Notes: generated by a model from the sequence alone, not told the origin. A stretch of 64,000 nucleotides of DNA from Symbiodinium microadriaticum (GCA_001939145.1 LSRX01001507.1:15596-79595), one strand, 5' to 3'; positions 41,181 to 54,903 are shown, counted from the first letter of the stretch. Translations and numbers: made by a program.

Positions 41181-43859
41181 TGCAAAGTAGCAGAGAATTG
41201 GAGTTTTCTCAGAGCGCCTTCATTGCGAGCTGTCCACTCTGCTACCTTCCGTTGCCTTCCAGAAAATTGCTTGGTGCCGGCTAGCTGCTGCATCTCAGTG
41301 CCGGAAGCATCCGAGCCTCTCCAGTGACCGCATCGACTGCGACAATGAAGAACCAGGAAACCATGAAGTGTCGGAGTTGAAACGCTCAGTGCTGTAAGAT
41401 CCTGTGCTTTGAATACCCCAAGCTCCACAGTGCCGGGAACGCGAACCCTGTCGAACAATCGACGGTCGAAGCCTCACCTCTTCCCTCCACCCAACCCGAA
41501 CAAGAAGTATCGGAGGGTCCCAGTTGAGGCTTCCGCCCGCGAAGCCCAGAAAGTTGTCCTGCCATGGCAGCTGTGCTTCCGTCGGCGGCTGGGCAGGTTC
41601 AGGCCTGCAACTGGGTTCCATGGTTTCGGGTTTAGGGCTACAATTACAAGGCATGCGCACATCATGGTGCTGTAGTTGCTGGCAGGGGGTTCCCAAAGGC
41701 ACGGCGGCCTGATTAAGATTTCCATGGATCGATGATCCTGTTTATAGATTCCACTCTGACTGAAGATTTCCAAGAAAAGTAGAGACCCTTATCATCCCGT
41801 CTAGAATCCGAGAACCCCTACGGAGCCCTTGTAGTTTCCATCAACTCATAGAAATCTCCATGTGCCCCGTTTACCAAGCCTGGAGCCTCCAGGCCGTCGC
41901 GCCGGCCCGACAGGGGCCTGCGCATGCTTCTGTGCGCTCCCGGGTCTCCGAGAAGGACAGGAGGGCTTTGATTTGGGATGCGGGCTATTGGGATCGAACT
42001 TTGGGGGGGTATAGTGCCTGCTGGATGTAGGGTTTGAGGACCCCGAGTCGAAGGTATATGAGCCCTGGCCCCTTCCAGGTGGCTCTAGACATGTTGAGGT
42101 TGACTAAGAAGCGGGACAAGCAAACCTTTCTGTAGACTCTCAAGCTAATGTAAACGCGATAATGCTGAGAGCAATGATCCAGATGACAACACAGAGAATA
42201 CAGGAGACGGCAGGCAATAGACGACGGTGCGAACTATCTGAAGGAGAAGAGTAAAGCATCCTCCTCATTACAAAATGTGCCACACCACTATCAGCAAACG
42301 TACCAGCAGTATCAGAACACTGTCCGCCATCTTCAGAACTTCAGCCTAGGCCCCTAAATCCAAAACCCAACTCTCGCAGACCGTCTCCGGCCAGGAGGTG
42401 GTGCTACTATCCAGTGTAGCTGCAGGCTGCCATTGGGGGTGAGGAGTTTAGGCCGTTTAGGGCTCAGGGTGCAGGCCAGGGGGGTGCACAAGCAATGCCG
42501 AGGGTGACTTTTTTTTTTGACTTTGTGGAGGCATACCTACGACAAGCCCGAAGTGCCCCTGAAAGCTGCCCTGGCAATCGGTTTTTTTTTCGCCCCTCGT
42601 CCACCATGGAAGTCGAGGTTCGGGGGGTGAGAATTTAGAGCCCTACGGCCTAGAACGCTAAAATTTACAAAACTGCAGTGGTTTCAGGCCTTTCACTATC
42701 GACGTGGAGGCGTTCGGGGAGGCAGGACAACGGCTCGGACGTCGGTCGAGGGCTTGCCACTAAAGCAGTCAACGATAACCAGAGGATTAACGCAATAAGA
42801 GTAAGATTACGAATAGGTCGAATAGGTCACAAGAAGTACTACTAGTACTACAGCAGCAGGCGTGCTCTCAGCAGTATCAGCAGCAGCGGGAGATGGCTGC
42901 TCCAGTTCTCTGAGATGTCTTTATCTCATCGCGATTGCGTCTGTGTTCCACTTTTAGCATTTTGCAAGCACTTTGCCTCCTGGCCAAGACGATGCGAGGT
43001 GCTCACGTACATCCGTGTTGCTGACCCGGCGCATCTCTCCGCGGCAGATAGCGCGTGACGAGGCGACGTGCACTCGAAGCCCTGAGTCCTAAGTTCTAAT
43101 CCGACGTCCTCAGAAACAGGGAAGCTCCCGAAACATTGTTCCCCTAAGTAGGCCAAAGAGAATCATGAATCCGCATTGTGGCTCTGAGGCTGTATCTGTG
43201 ATGGAGCGGCGTTTTCATCTTGCGTCTTGCTCAGAAAGACTCACATCACCACAAAAGCCAAATGACCGGAATGAGGGACGGAGTCAAACTTCCGCAGGCC
43301 CTTCAGGCAGGGCAGCAGAAAGAAGACTGGCCTGTTCGCAAGTACAACTAGTTCAGGAGGTATCGAAGCGGTACTCGTCGCCCAGAGTTCGTCCCGAAGC
43401 GTAGATGAAGCAAGCAAAATCCCACTACCCCAAATCCATCACCTTCTCCGGAATGGTGGCCTTGGTTCGCCCAAAGATTTTTGGCGAAGGCAGACGGCGC
43501 ATACTTCAAGCCCCTAGTAGACGGAGACGTGCTGTCTGCTTCGGACCCCCAGCGCCTGGTGGTCGCCGTCATGATGGTGCCGGCCCTGGTTTCAAGCCAT
43601 ACTTGCACCTGCAGAAAAATAAAACCTGAAACATTCAATTGATAGAGAGTTTGCTACACGTCATCAGTTTTTCGTACATACGTTAATGCACCAGGATATC
43701 GGCCATCAGCAGTCCTGTGGTGTGCTTTTCAAGTTGCAGCCTCTAGTGCGTTAGCAGGTAGGCACTGGTGCAAGGGGTTGCTGATGCGGGGGAGGCAGCG
43801 ACAGAACGTTATTGTACCTGCAGAATGAAGCTGAAACCATTGAAAACAAGCCGTTCAAA
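41181..43859. other. no confident gene
   Basis: Short frames only. Poly-T runs occur near 42511 and 42583. Telomere-like words continue at low density. Confidence 0.45.
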
Positions 43860-44645
43860 GAGATGAGAGAATGCGACGAAGAGGAGCAAACCAATCGAAT
43901 GGTACTAGAAATTTGAGAAACAGGAGTAAACCACATGAAGGAAACTATAGAGTGGGACAAACAGCAGCAAGCAAGTCGAATGGCACCAGAAAAATTGAGA
44001 AACAGGAGCAAAGCCTCACAGAAAAAAGAGGACCAAAGAAGGCAAAAAGGACTAGACCATTTTGGCGCAAAGGATGTGAGAGAGCGAGGGAGGCAAAATG
44101 CTCGAAAGAGACGAGAGGTTTTGACAAAAGGGGAGATTGATAACGAGACCATTCGGCTCTCGCCGTCCTCGTTCTCAAACTCTCCTTTGATCTAAGTGCT
44201 CTGGTCTCGTTCCAGCGGTTTGCTCGGATTTCTCAAGTTTTGTCAAGCGGTTTGCTCCTCGTTCTCAAAATCGAGAGGAGAATTGGAGAGGGAGGGGTAA
44301 GCCAGTCGAAGGGATTAGAAATTTGAGACACAGGAGCAATTCATCGAAAGAGACTCGAAAGTTTGACAAGGAGGAGGGTTCGAGAAACAGGGAGGAAACG
44401 GTCGAACGAGGGTTAGAAGTCAGCAAAGTTGAGAAACAGGACGGAACAAACCGCTCGAGTAAATGAGGCAGTTGCTCGAAGTTTTGAGAGAATTTGACCA
44501 AAGGCGGATTCGGCAACGAGGATCTAGCTAGTCGAAGAGAAGTTCGAAACCTAAAAATAGGAGCAGGCCGAAAGTGCGCATCGAACCTGCCAAAAAGGAA
44601 ATTTGTGAATTTGAGAAGTTGGCAGCAGCAAGCCAATCGAAACAT
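43860..44645. repeat. degenerate interspersed motif cluster
   Basis: Variants of TTGAGAAACAGGAGCAAA recur at about 43914, 43996, 44332, 44380 and 44431, often preceded by a GTCGAA(T/A/G)GG-like word. Spacing is irregular (about 50-80 bp in places), so it looks like a decayed minisatellite. No gene. Confidence 0.6.
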
Positions 44646-47157
44646 ATTTTGGAACCCTTCTAGGCAGTGACCCAGGTGCTCCTGTCCGCGGGCCTGCTGC
44701 GCGTGGCTTCGCTGTTAGGCCCCCTGAGCTGGCAGGCGGGTTCCTTTTGATTTTTTTTGGGTCCCTTCGTTTCTTTGTGTGTTGCTGTACGTACTTCAAA
44801 GTGAGTCGTACGTAAAGTGGACATGATTTGGGTAACTGGGGCATTGAGGAGAACACCAGCCACCTGTTGAGATCATGCGTACCGGCGTACCGTTGCTGGT
44901 CTTTCTTGTTTGGATCTTCTTCTGGCTCGCCTTCTGAGTATAGCACAACCCCTCAAGTTTGTGCTGTGGTTTTGAGGAACAAGAGTGTTAACCTAGCGGC
45001 TTGAGAATGAGGAGGAGCTCTGTGTGGGTCTGGGGGTTTCTCGAGGATTTGACCTCAAGGGGCTTGTGGGAAGTGGGAGATATTGAGGCTTTAAGGTTAG
45101 GGTTTGGGCTGTGTCGGGTTTAGGGTTGAGGGGGAGGCTTTGGAACTCCTAGAGTCCTAGACCACGCTTCATCTTGACGGATTGGATTTAGAGCCCTCAC
45201 CCTGCAGTCTTCAGCCATCCCCCGGCTTCAAAGAACAAGCCGAAGCCTTCTCTTCGCTCGTTGCCTCGGCTTTCGTTGACCAAGGGCCCAGAGCCTGAAC
45301 ACCAAGCACCGAACCCCGTGACATGGCGATCGATGATGGTCTTGGAAACTTGGGGCCCCTTTAAACGGCCCTACTGTAGACCCTTAAAGCCCAAGAGCAC
45401 TCAAGCTTTAACAAAATACCCTAACAACTCTGAAGCCCAAATCCGAAGCGTTCGGAGGCCTCCGCTTGCTGCTTGCTCGCCCTGGTGCTCGGTGTGGAGT
45501 TCGCAGACTTCGGTACGGGCGTCTACCACTTCTCGGCCCCTCTCAGCGTTTAGGGTTTAAAAGGGTCTATGATATTGGCGCGCTCCTTCTTTCAGGGACT
45601 CCCAATAGCAGCCAGATCCCCATGCCGCGACGCCTAAAGGCCCTGAGCCCAAGCCCCAAACCCTACAGCACTGAGCCGAGGTTGATAACTACGGATCTGC
45701 AGAGACGCCCATCGTCGGATCTCAGATCGAAGCCTTCCAAGGCCTGAGGGCAGCCGTGTTGCTTCTGTTCGTTTTGAAGGCATTTTCTCCTTTTAGTGGC
45801 ATGGCTTCTTAGGTTCAGGGTTTGGAATAGGGGACGATGGTCTGCAATAAACAGTGGTCGTTCTAGTTGCCCTTGTTGCAGCTGTATCACAGCAGAGCCC
45901 GGCAAACTAGCCCGAAAGCCCTGGAACCGCTAAGCTTCCTAAGCCCGCGGCCCCAACGTCCCCAGGACTAAAGCTCCAAACCCTAGAAAGCCCTAAGAGT
46001 CTCAGGGGCCCAAAGCCCTCAATACACAGGGGACCCATCTATCGACCCCAAGTACTAGGATCCTTACAAGGAGCACCCCTAAGCACGGTACCCTTCATTC
46101 CACCGCCCCAAAAGAGCCGAGCAAGGCCACCACGAGGAGCCCTGGACGATCACCTACCGAGACTTCTGCCCGGGGGCCTGGACCTGGCATCTCTGTTGGG
46201 CCGCACGAAACTGTACGACTAGTCAGTAGTACTGAGGTCTCGACAACAGGGAAACTGATAGTTTCATAGACGTGAAAACCGCGCTCTAACAGTTACGGCT
46301 CCTATATGAGGATCGTTGGGGACTCCAAGGAGTACGGTCCAGTACAGTCATTAAGGTTTCAGTCAAGGTCCTTGAGGTCTTTGGGCTTTAGGGTAGCCGC
46401 GTTTCGGGTTCAGGGTAGGGGGTTTCGGGGTTTATCGTACTTGGGGTAGCAAGTCTTGGGGTTTTGCGCAGTTGAGAATTCGGGTTCTGGGATTCTGGCT
46501 TCTCGGTTTTTGATGTTTGAAATTAGGTTTAGGATGCTTTATGGAGAAGTGCCGAAGGCGTCAGTATTGAGGTAGGAAGGCGTCAGTATGGTGCATGGGG
46601 CTCGGTGAAATCTGTGAGGCCGGGCTTGAGTCTTTTTCGAATCGACTCACCGTGAATCCCTGGACTCAGATCGAGCCTGCAACTACTCGTACCGTGTCGA
46701 TGACAACCCCAAGAACTACCGACAGGAAGGTCATAAGAACAACGCTGGGTTTGGGCCTCAGATCGAGGAATGAGGGGTCGGCTCTTCACGCCTGCGGTGA
46801 CCTTGGAACCATGCTAGACTCCCCGAAGATAAACCAACAGCACACTAAACTTTAGGCACTATGGCCGTCTTTTCGCCGAAAGCCCTTCTAGTAACCCTAA
46901 ACCTGACAAAGCTGTATAGTAACCATAAGCCCTGAAGCCTTACTAAGTCTCGACCTTCACGATAACCCGTCGCCGAGGCAACAACTGCTTCCCAACCTGC
47001 TCCTGCGCCGAAGTTCAGCATCGGGTTCCTGTGACGGATGCTAGGAGGGTTCTACAGGTGTTACTGCGCGGTGTGCGAGCTTCGGGGTTCCCTCGCTTGC
47101 GCTGCAGTGCACATCATTGTACCCTCCCCAAGGGCCTGCGCACGAAGTTCAGAATCG
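44646..47157. other. no confident gene
   Basis: Frames at 44551-44946 (minus), 45261-45560 and 46595-46855 lack domains. CCCTAAA- and TTTAGGG-like words are scattered throughout. Confidence 0.45.
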
Positions 47158-47248
47158 GCCCTAAACCCGAAACCCTAAACCCTAAACCCCTAAACCCCTA
47201 AACCCCTAAACTTTTAAACCCTAAACCCTAAACCCTAAACCCCTAAAC
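47158..47248 (-). repeat. interstitial CCCTAAA tract
   Basis: About eleven C-strand units with one-base variants (CCCCTAAA, CTTTTAAA). Confidence 0.95.
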
Positions 47249-47568
47249 CGGAGCTCATGAACCGAAACAGCCAGAGGTCTAGCGACAATGCCCTTTCTCA
47301 TCGCCTTCGAGGTGTTCTGCAGTCAGCCGTACATCCTCCTTTGGGCACCCAGGTTGAAGCCTGCAGTTTCGGTCTCGGTTCGGCTCAAATTTCGAGTTAG
47401 GTTTGGGCTTCAGACTCCGGTGTAGTTGTGAGAGCTTATTGTGCATGGGAAGCTGGAGACATCTGTAAGTGGTTTCGCTCTCCTTTGCCTGGGCCTAGTG
47501 ACCGGGACGCCACTTTCTGAAGCCCGCTTGACCGCGGCCCCTGAAACTGAAGCCCGGAAGGCCCAAAA

Positions 47569-47627
47569 CCATTATATTATATAAGAAATATTATATATTG
47601 TATCACATATATTATATATATACATAT

Positions 47628-47666
<39 letters not shown>

Positions 47667-47680
47667 TATAAAATTATATC
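47569..47680. repeat. TA-rich microsatellite
   Basis: TATA/ATTATA repeats with an ACAC interruption near 47630 and a pure TA run at about 47636-47661. Confidence 0.95.
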
Positions 47681-48972
47681 CAACTGACAGAGCCTTGGTC
47701 CCAGAAACGCAGAACGAGGGAGATCCAGGCTTGAAAGCGGCAGTTGCGGGTTCGCAGGGCCGACCCCTCACTGCGTCAAGACTCTAGTAGACCGACCGGG
47801 GTACGGGGTTAGGCTTGACATAAACGGTACCCTGAGGATGACCATAACGGGCTTTAGGAGATCTCTGGGACCTTAGACAGCCCGAAATCCCGAAAGCCCT
47901 GTGAGCCGAAGATGGGTCCGAAGCCGAGGCAGTCGTTGCTTGTGCAGGCATTGCCTTCTGCCAGGAGCCGGCTCCTCGGGTGTTGACGGTGGGGCGCGGG
48001 GTCTGCGGTTGAGAGCTTCGGTCCTTTAGGGCTCCATGCTAGGGTTTAGGGTTTCAGGATCAGGGGTTATAAGGTCAGAAGCGATGCTCCGAGCCGGTAT
48101 TGCCCCATCACATCCCCAGTTCTGCAGATCTTGGCAGCGATGCTGTGTTCCGGAGGTTTCACAAGTGGAGCCACACGCTCCGCTCGCAATGCCACCCCTT
48201 TGTAAACTGGCTTCAAGACGCTCCTGGGCTTTCTTCGGCAGAGCTTTTCTCTTTCATCGCTTTGCTTTTGTATTTCGGGCCTGAAGACGGGGGCCTTCTG
48301 CAACCCATTTCGCATGGAAGAAGGTGCAAACCACGCCCCCCTCCAATTCGGCGTGAGCTCTAGTCACTGTTACTCTTTGGCCTCAAAGCCTGCAAGTGGC
48401 TGCAAGGGCCTATAAGGTCTCACGACCAAACATTCGAGAGGACGCAATATGCGGCAAAGACACAGGCCCGGAACAGGAGCATTGCCGATAACAGCGACAA
48501 GACCGTCAAGAGAGGCGAACAAGAGCAGGAGTGAAAATCAAACAACTGGAGCTCAGGGCAGATTGGGGGCTTGGCAAAATACACCTTAAAGTAATAGAGC
48601 CCTAGCCCTAAACTTAAAGCCCCCAAGCCCTAAATGCCTGCAGGTTGGAATTCTGGTGCACCGGAAGGCCCACCTTCGCCACCACAAGGCCCCGTACGAG
48701 ACCAACTACTGCATCGTAACGGGCCACATGAACCCCCTCTTGGACAGGAGAGCCGCTGTCAGGGTGTGTAGAGTTCAGGCTTTTGTAGGGTTTAGGGTTT
48801 AGGGTTGTTGGCTTTCGAGTTTCGGGGTCAGGGTTTCGTGCGTTGGGGACGTGCGCACTCCAGCCCTTGGATCGGAGAGATCTTCAAGTCTAAAGCTAAA
48901 GTCCCTAAGCCTAGATACCGAAAGCTTAGCAGGCCCAGTGCCCCAGAATCCCCACCGCTTTCCTACCAGCCT

Positions 48973-49063
48973 CCTAAACCCTGAACTCTAAACAAAAAAA
49001 ACCCTAAACCCTAAACCCCAAACCCTAAAACCCTAAACCCTAAGCCCCAAACCCTAACCCTGG
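48973..49063 (-). repeat. interstitial CCCTAAA tract
   Basis: About ten imperfect C-strand heptamers. A second short C-strand tract follows at 49229-49247 after an A-run. Confidence 0.9.
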
Positions 49064-49369
49064 GATCGTAGTGACTGATTGCGCGGGCTGCAGTGGTTTG
49101 GTGTACAGAATGAATCACTGAGCCTGACTCGAGGGCAGCTGTTCGGAGTGCTGAGTGTCCAAGTGCCCGGGACTGGCCTGCCCTATCGGGCTCTCTGCTA
49201 CGGTGGAAAAAGGCCTTCAAAAAAAAAAAACCCTAAACCCTAAACCCGAGCCCCTTTTCAAGAGCCATGGCCCCTCGAGGACGGGCTTCTTCACCGGCCT
49301 GGGTGCCAGCTCCCCGGGAGCTCCGAGAGTGGGGTTGTCGGGTTGTAGGCCATTCGGGTTTGGGGGTTT

Positions 49370-49445
49370 TGGGTTTTGGGTTTAGGGTTTAGGGTTTAGG
49401 GTTTGTGGTTTAGGGTTTAGGGTTTAGGGTTTCGGGTTTGGGGTT
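49370..49445 (+). repeat. interstitial TTTAGGG tract
   Basis: About ten G-strand heptamers, opposite in polarity to the tract that ends only 123 bp before it. Confidence 0.9.
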
Positions 49446-51326
49446 TAAGGCTTTGGGACGGGGTCGCTTCGGACACACTCTAGGCCCTTTGGGCTCACGG
49501 GCTTTTGGAGTATCGGTGCGGACGACTTCAATGGGTTGGACCTTGGACAGACTCGGCCAAGGCGCTCATCGCAAGCTGGACCGGCGCCGCCGGCTCAGCG
49601 CAAGAGTTGCCCCTGCATCTCCTGAAGCCGGGGACGACTGCCACGTTTCTACTTCTGTCGTTTCATCTTCTCACCGTATCTGCGTCTTAAAGGTTTTCTT
49701 GGAATGTTGTTCCATTTGTGATACAATATATGACATACTGTAATATAACTTATATATAACAGTTTCCTTGGATATTTTGCTCCTTCGGTTAGCATTGCCT
49801 CCTAGAGTCGCCTGTGTCTTTTAGCGCCCGGGCCCCCTGTGGTACTTGAGGAGTCCTACCAGGGACCTTGGATGAGTCGTCGTAAAGGGTAAGATCAGCA
49901 GGTAGTGGTAGGAATAAGCATATCGGTAGCAGTAGCAATACTCGTGTACAGTGGACGAGAGTGTCCTCCTCAACCCTAACTCCGCGACATGATCCCAACA
50001 TCTTCAAAAGGCCTGAACTCGAAGCCCGAATTGTGCGTGTCCGGCGAGACAGTCAGGGCCCGAAAATCCTAACCCGATTCTCCGAACCTTGAGCGCTAGC
50101 CCGGCTCAGGTGCGTCCGCGCTGCGAAACTGGTGAGCGCTTCGATTACCTGCTCAAGAAGAGGGCTAAATGATCTTGCCAGGAGGTCCTGGTCGGATTTG
50201 GGTATTTCAGGAGCTTGGGTTTGCAACATTTTGCAAAACTGCATCCTTATAATACACTCCCACACCCCAATACTGCATTTTCTGATCCTTCAGGCGTCTA
50301 GGCGTCTAGGGAAGTTTCACCTTTGCGTTGCTCGCGATCTTCGGGTCGATGGCCAGACCCATTTTCCAGCGGAGGTGAACGCGAAGCTGCCCACAAAACG
50401 CTCGGCTGCAAGGTACATGCCCTACAGCAAAGCAATCGTGGTAGCGCTTTCTGGAGTAAGCATAAAATGAGCTTGATACATTCAATAATCGGCATGCTTG
50501 TGGTGGCAGTCATACAACCAACTGCCCAAACTCGCAGGCGAGTGTCCTGTTCGCTCGGCTATCTGTGTCAGCTCCTTCGTCCATGTCGTTGTTGCTGCTG
50601 CTCCTGCGGCTACTGCATTCGCCGCTGCGACTCAAGTCTCATATCTAAACCGTATGACGACGACGATAAGTGTGTCAGTGATGCGAGTGAAGATGACGAT
50701 AATGAAGATGAAGATAATGATGATGCTGATGATTATGATGATGAACAAGATGATGGTGGTGATAATGGTTATGGCAGCGATTAAGATCACGATCGTGGAT
50801 CTGATGACGGTTGCGATGACGATGGTGATGATGTTGGTTGATGTGTGGTGCGCAGCTGCCCGTTCACATTGGGCCTGTATGGTCGCCTCGTTCTGTGGAA
50901 GAAGGCCAGCGTGTGGACCCCTCATCATTCAGCACACATGGGCTTGTATCCTGCCAGTCTTACATCCAGCGCCCATGCGATTGCTGCCCGACAGGCAGCC
51001 TTGAATGTGACATTCAGCCCCAACCCCGAGACCCGTTTCGCCGCAGATTCCGCTGGGATGTGGGCAGTTGTGTGCTAGTCTCCAGTGTATCCCCGCCACG
51101 GGCCTGACGCAGGCAGCTTGGCTCTGACAAACTAGCTACCGGGCTGGTTGGGGATTCGAAGGTCTCAGGTTGCGGGTTTAGGGTCTTGCGATCTTGGAGT
51201 GAGTGTAAAAGCATGCCAGGAGAACACTCGTGAACTTTCGAAATCTTAAGCGCGAAGACCGAGCGTAGAATCCCGTAACCCAACGGGGCCTCCAAGCCCT
51301 CATCCCTGGTCCTGGATCAAGCCCTT

Positions 51327-52742
51327 GACCCTCTCCAATCTACGGCACCTCGCTACGGTGGCAGTGGTGCTGTAGAAGTAGGAGCAGGAGAAGGTAGGAG
51401 TAGGAGTAGGAGCAGGAGAAGGAGTGTGACACTGTCACCATAGAACCAGGAAAAGCAGGCATCAAAGAAGATTTGTTTAGATGCAGTGATGTCGCATTGC
51501 TGTTCATGACGGCGTCTCGTCCCGAAGTTGGCTCAAAACCTGAGCCATCTGGAGCCATCAGGTCTTTGTGCAAATTCCGGGGAAAGCACACGGCCTGTGT
51601 CTGAACCCACGCAACATGGTCTTGGACTTGTGTCCGGAGCTCTATGTTGGTGGCAAGGAAAACCACCTCTGGCACCCAGAGACTGAGGAGACACAGTTCC
51701 GGCGCTGGCTGGCCCCGAAGGAGGCACCAAAGCGCGGTCCAGTCGAGGTGCCCAAAGTGCCCAAGCCCGCCCCAGCCACGACCGTCGCGCCAGCCGCCTT
51801 CAGCTCACAGCGCACACAGCGCACAACGGCGGCTTCCTACTCGTATGTCGTCGGCCACGGCCCAGGACGTGAGCTTTCCAGGACGTATGCAACCGGTCGC
51901 AGTGTGGCAGGCTGGCAAGTTCCAACTTGCACAAGCTGAGCCCCGAGCCCTTATCCCTACGACACTGAAGCCCTCTAGACTAGCCTGCGCCTCAATCAAT
52001 AAACCCTGCATTCTGGAATCGTACCCACAAAGAACCCTGCAACGACCTATGAAGCCACATAATCACCGATGCAACCCCTTTCCAGGCGGCCACATCAAGA
52101 CGATCCCAAAGCCGGCAATGATGGTCGCAAGCACCGCTGCATCCATTCTCGACCGGAGCCGTTGCCCAGCATTCCCGCGCCCAACCCAACATACAGCAGT
52201 GCACGTGAAGGCACTCCAGCGAGGAGCCCCTCCCGTCACGGTCTACGTCGTCCGGCCCGCAGCGTATGTGCAAGCTCGAGCTGCTCCATGTCAAGCACAG
52301 CCAATGATAATGAGTCGCGAGACATCCTTTATGGGAGCATACAGCCCCATGATGTATCCCTCAGTATATGTACGCAATCAAGTAATTCTTCCGCCACGGA
52401 TACTGGTAAGGGCGTAGTCCTTGGCGTTCATGTGGGCCCCTGGCGGAAGCATCTCCATATATAATCTCTCAGGCCGAAAAGGGCTTGATCATGCTTGATT
52501 GGTAGCATACCCTAGGTACCCCAGTAGTCTTTCTCGTTTGAACTGTTTGAGTCTGAGCAGGGTGGTAGCAGAAATGGTGCCTTCGTTTCTGAGGTTTAGC
52601 TGGGGAACCTTTGCATTCGCGACGAAGCGGTGCCTATGAGCCCGCTAGAATTACATGCTGGCTAGTGCTGCAAAATAGACTGCACGATGATGTAGGTTTT
52701 GGGCGCAGCGAGCCGTCGCAACAGGAGTAGCACCGAAACTGA
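51327..52742 (+). repeat. segmental repeat, copy C
   Basis: The third copy of the gene unit, about 10 kb downstream of copy B. Compared with A it has an extra GGAGTAGGAGTAGGAGCA-type expansion near 51384-51420. Confidence 0.9.
51616..52417 (+). CDS. two-exon gene of triplicated family, copy C
   Basis: Exon 1 is 51616-51868 and exon 2 is 52086-52417, with a 217-bp GTGAGC...TTTCCAG|G intron. Spliced length is 194 residues in one frame, so this and copy A are the intact versions. The sequence closely follows copy A: LYVGGKENHLWHPETEETQF, a Pro/Lys-rich linker, SYSYVVGHGPGRGHIKTI across the junction, then MMVASTAASILDRS, GAPPVTVYVVRPAAYVQARA and the C-terminus QVILPPRILVRA. Differences from copy A that I noticed are mostly single bases and whole codons, consistent with a kept frame. 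Function unknown; no signal peptide or transmembrane segment. Confidence 0.55.
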
Positions 52743-54621
52743 GGATCCTACAGAGTATCGTTGTCTTTTCATTACCTGCCCCTCACGTCTCTCAGTTGCA
52801 CTCGGACTATGGCACCTGCTTGCCTGGCCTACCCCGCCCCCCCCCATGTCGGCATGGACGTCCCTGAACCCTCATCTCGACCTCGTCCGAGGCGCCATGG
52901 CGATGTCGCTGAAGAACAGCCCGGACTTCAACCGACCTGTTACGCTGAGCCGGGCTCAGAGAGACTTCTTCTGGGCGGGTAGAATCTTAGAAGCACTTAG
53001 GCCCCTGGATGCCCGGACCCTGAAGCCCAAAATCCCTCGCCCCAATCCTCGCCCCGACTCCCGGCGTGGATCTCCCGGATCTGATCCCTTAACCCCTCAA
53101 CGCGAATCCCAGGCAGGTGGGGACCGAAGCCCCGGAGCCAAGCCCTCACAGATCCGTGGCCCGGCGGGTTTGGGGTTTACGGAGTGGTTTTTACGGTTGA
53201 GGGTTTGGGGGCTTGGGGTGTAGGAAGTAGGTAGTTTATGGCTAGCAGCTTGTTGACCATAGGGGCTTGAATAAGTCGTACGCTACTGCTTTTGGGATTT
53301 CTCCAGCTAGCCAGGCTTAATTTTGGGTTTTTTAAGCCTTTTATGTGGGGCTTGTAGTTTCAGGTTCCGGGGCTGGGCTTGGGGATTTCCGGGCTTTAAG
53401 ATTTGAGGGTCCAGCGGGGGGCCATGGGTCTCAGTTGTGGGGTCTGGTTGTGTTTCGGGTCTTTGGCTGCAGGGTTGTGAGTTTGGCTTTTCAGGCTTCT
53501 GGATTTCTGCTTGCCGATTCAGAGCACCATCAGCACCACCAGCACCATCGCCGCCATCGCCACCACCACCGCCACCACCGCCACTACAGCTATCAGCACG
53601 CTCTTCATTGCCATGCTGGCCCGTCATCATCATGAAACAATGAGTCTAAAGACGCCAGAGAAGCAAACCACCAACAGCCCCATAAAACAACCAGATCCTT
53701 TTTGTGGAGGCCTGAATACCCTGTCGCTCCCGCCCCGAACGGAAACTAACAACAACGAAAGGCAACCTAAACCACCCATACCTAATTAATACTGTACCTA
53801 ACGGACCTAACGATGAGCAACGATGAGCCGGAAGCCCAAGGCTATGGACATGGCATGGCCCCCAGTTGCGCTGCCGGTCTGTGTTTAGATGATGTTTAGG
53901 TTATCGGGTTTGAGGCTTGAGGTTCAGGGTTTAGGAGTGCTTCGGAGCGTAGCTGCGAGGTTGAGTCATTGAGGTTCGGGGCTTTGGCGTTCCTGGTTTC
54001 GCCCATAATGGTGGGGGCGCATCAGGACGCACAAAAGTGGAACCAAATCCCACAGTCAGCCCCCATTAGCCCCCATCAGCCCCCAAGCCTCAAACCCCGA
54101 ACTCCCAAAAAAACAAAACCTCCGTCAGACAACCAGCAGCCTCAATGGAAAAATCCAAGGCTCTCAAATGGAAGCCCTAAAAACCAACCGCATGTGCCCA
54201 GGAGCAGTTCTTCAAGAGGCGGGGTGCTGGGTTCTGCCATGGGAGGTCTTCAGCTTTCAAAGGTGTAAGTAAGGGCGTAAAATAGGGGCCTTAATAACCC
54301 GACTAGGGCTTTGGGGGTTGCTTGTTGTAATTGTAAAATCACGGACCCCAAAATCCTAGTCTAATTATCAAGTTCCCTAGATTCAGCGCGTACATGGCTT
54401 TGCGGTGTTCAAGTGCATGGGCTAACGCGGGAGGGTTCAGAGTCTATAGGGGTCCAGTGTATCGGATGGGCTCATCGATGCACCTCGGATACAGATTTAT
54501 TGGCGAGCAGGACCCTTGTGAAATGCAAGCTTCCCAAGCCCTTGCTGCCTTGACCCTGAAACCCTAATCCCTAGCCGCCGTATCCTGAAACTCCTCATGT
54601 CCTAACAGCCCGACATTTAGA

Positions 54622-54741
54622 CCCTAAGCCCTAAAGCCTAAACCCTAAACCCTAAAGCCTAAACCCTAAAGCCTAAAGCCTAAACCCTAAACCCTAAAGC
54701 CTGAACCCTAAACCCTAAAGCCTGAACCCTAAACCCTAAAC
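54622..54741 (-). repeat. CCCTAAA / CCTAAAG variant telomere-like array
   Basis: About 16 units alternating CCCTAAA and CCTAAAGC or CCTGAAC variants. It is partly organised as a higher-order repeat (AAAGCCTGAACCCTAAACCC twice). Confidence 0.9.
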
Positions 54742-54843
54742 CATGAGCTCTCTCGCAGCGCAGATACTACGGGGAGCCGGCGCAAGCGCCTCACAGCAGC
54801 AAGTTCAAGCCAGATCCAAAGGCCCGGACCAAGGTTCCTTTTA

Positions 54844-54903
54844 AGGTTTAGGGTTCCTGAAAGGGTTCCTTAAAGGGATCTGGGTTTAGGGTTTAGGGTT
54901 TAG
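54844..54903 (+). repeat. TTTAGGG / TTCCTTAAAGGG tract
   Basis: G-strand heptamers with interspersed AAGGGTTCCT words, opposite in polarity to 54622-54741. Confidence 0.85.

Larger units (their letters stand above)
47681..51326. other. no confident gene; several telomere-like tracts and a GAT-rich block
   Basis: Telomere-like tracts lie at about 48786-48806 (G-strand), 48973-49063 (C-strand), 49229-49247 (C-strand) and 49370-49445 (G-strand). A GATGATGATAA-type low-complexity block spans about 50650-50840 and creates long artefactual Asp-, Met- or Ile-rich frames. No gene is called. Confidence 0.55.

Noticed and set aside
50498..51004. 168-codon Met/Ile-rich ORF
   Set aside because: Generated by a GATGATGATAA low-complexity block.
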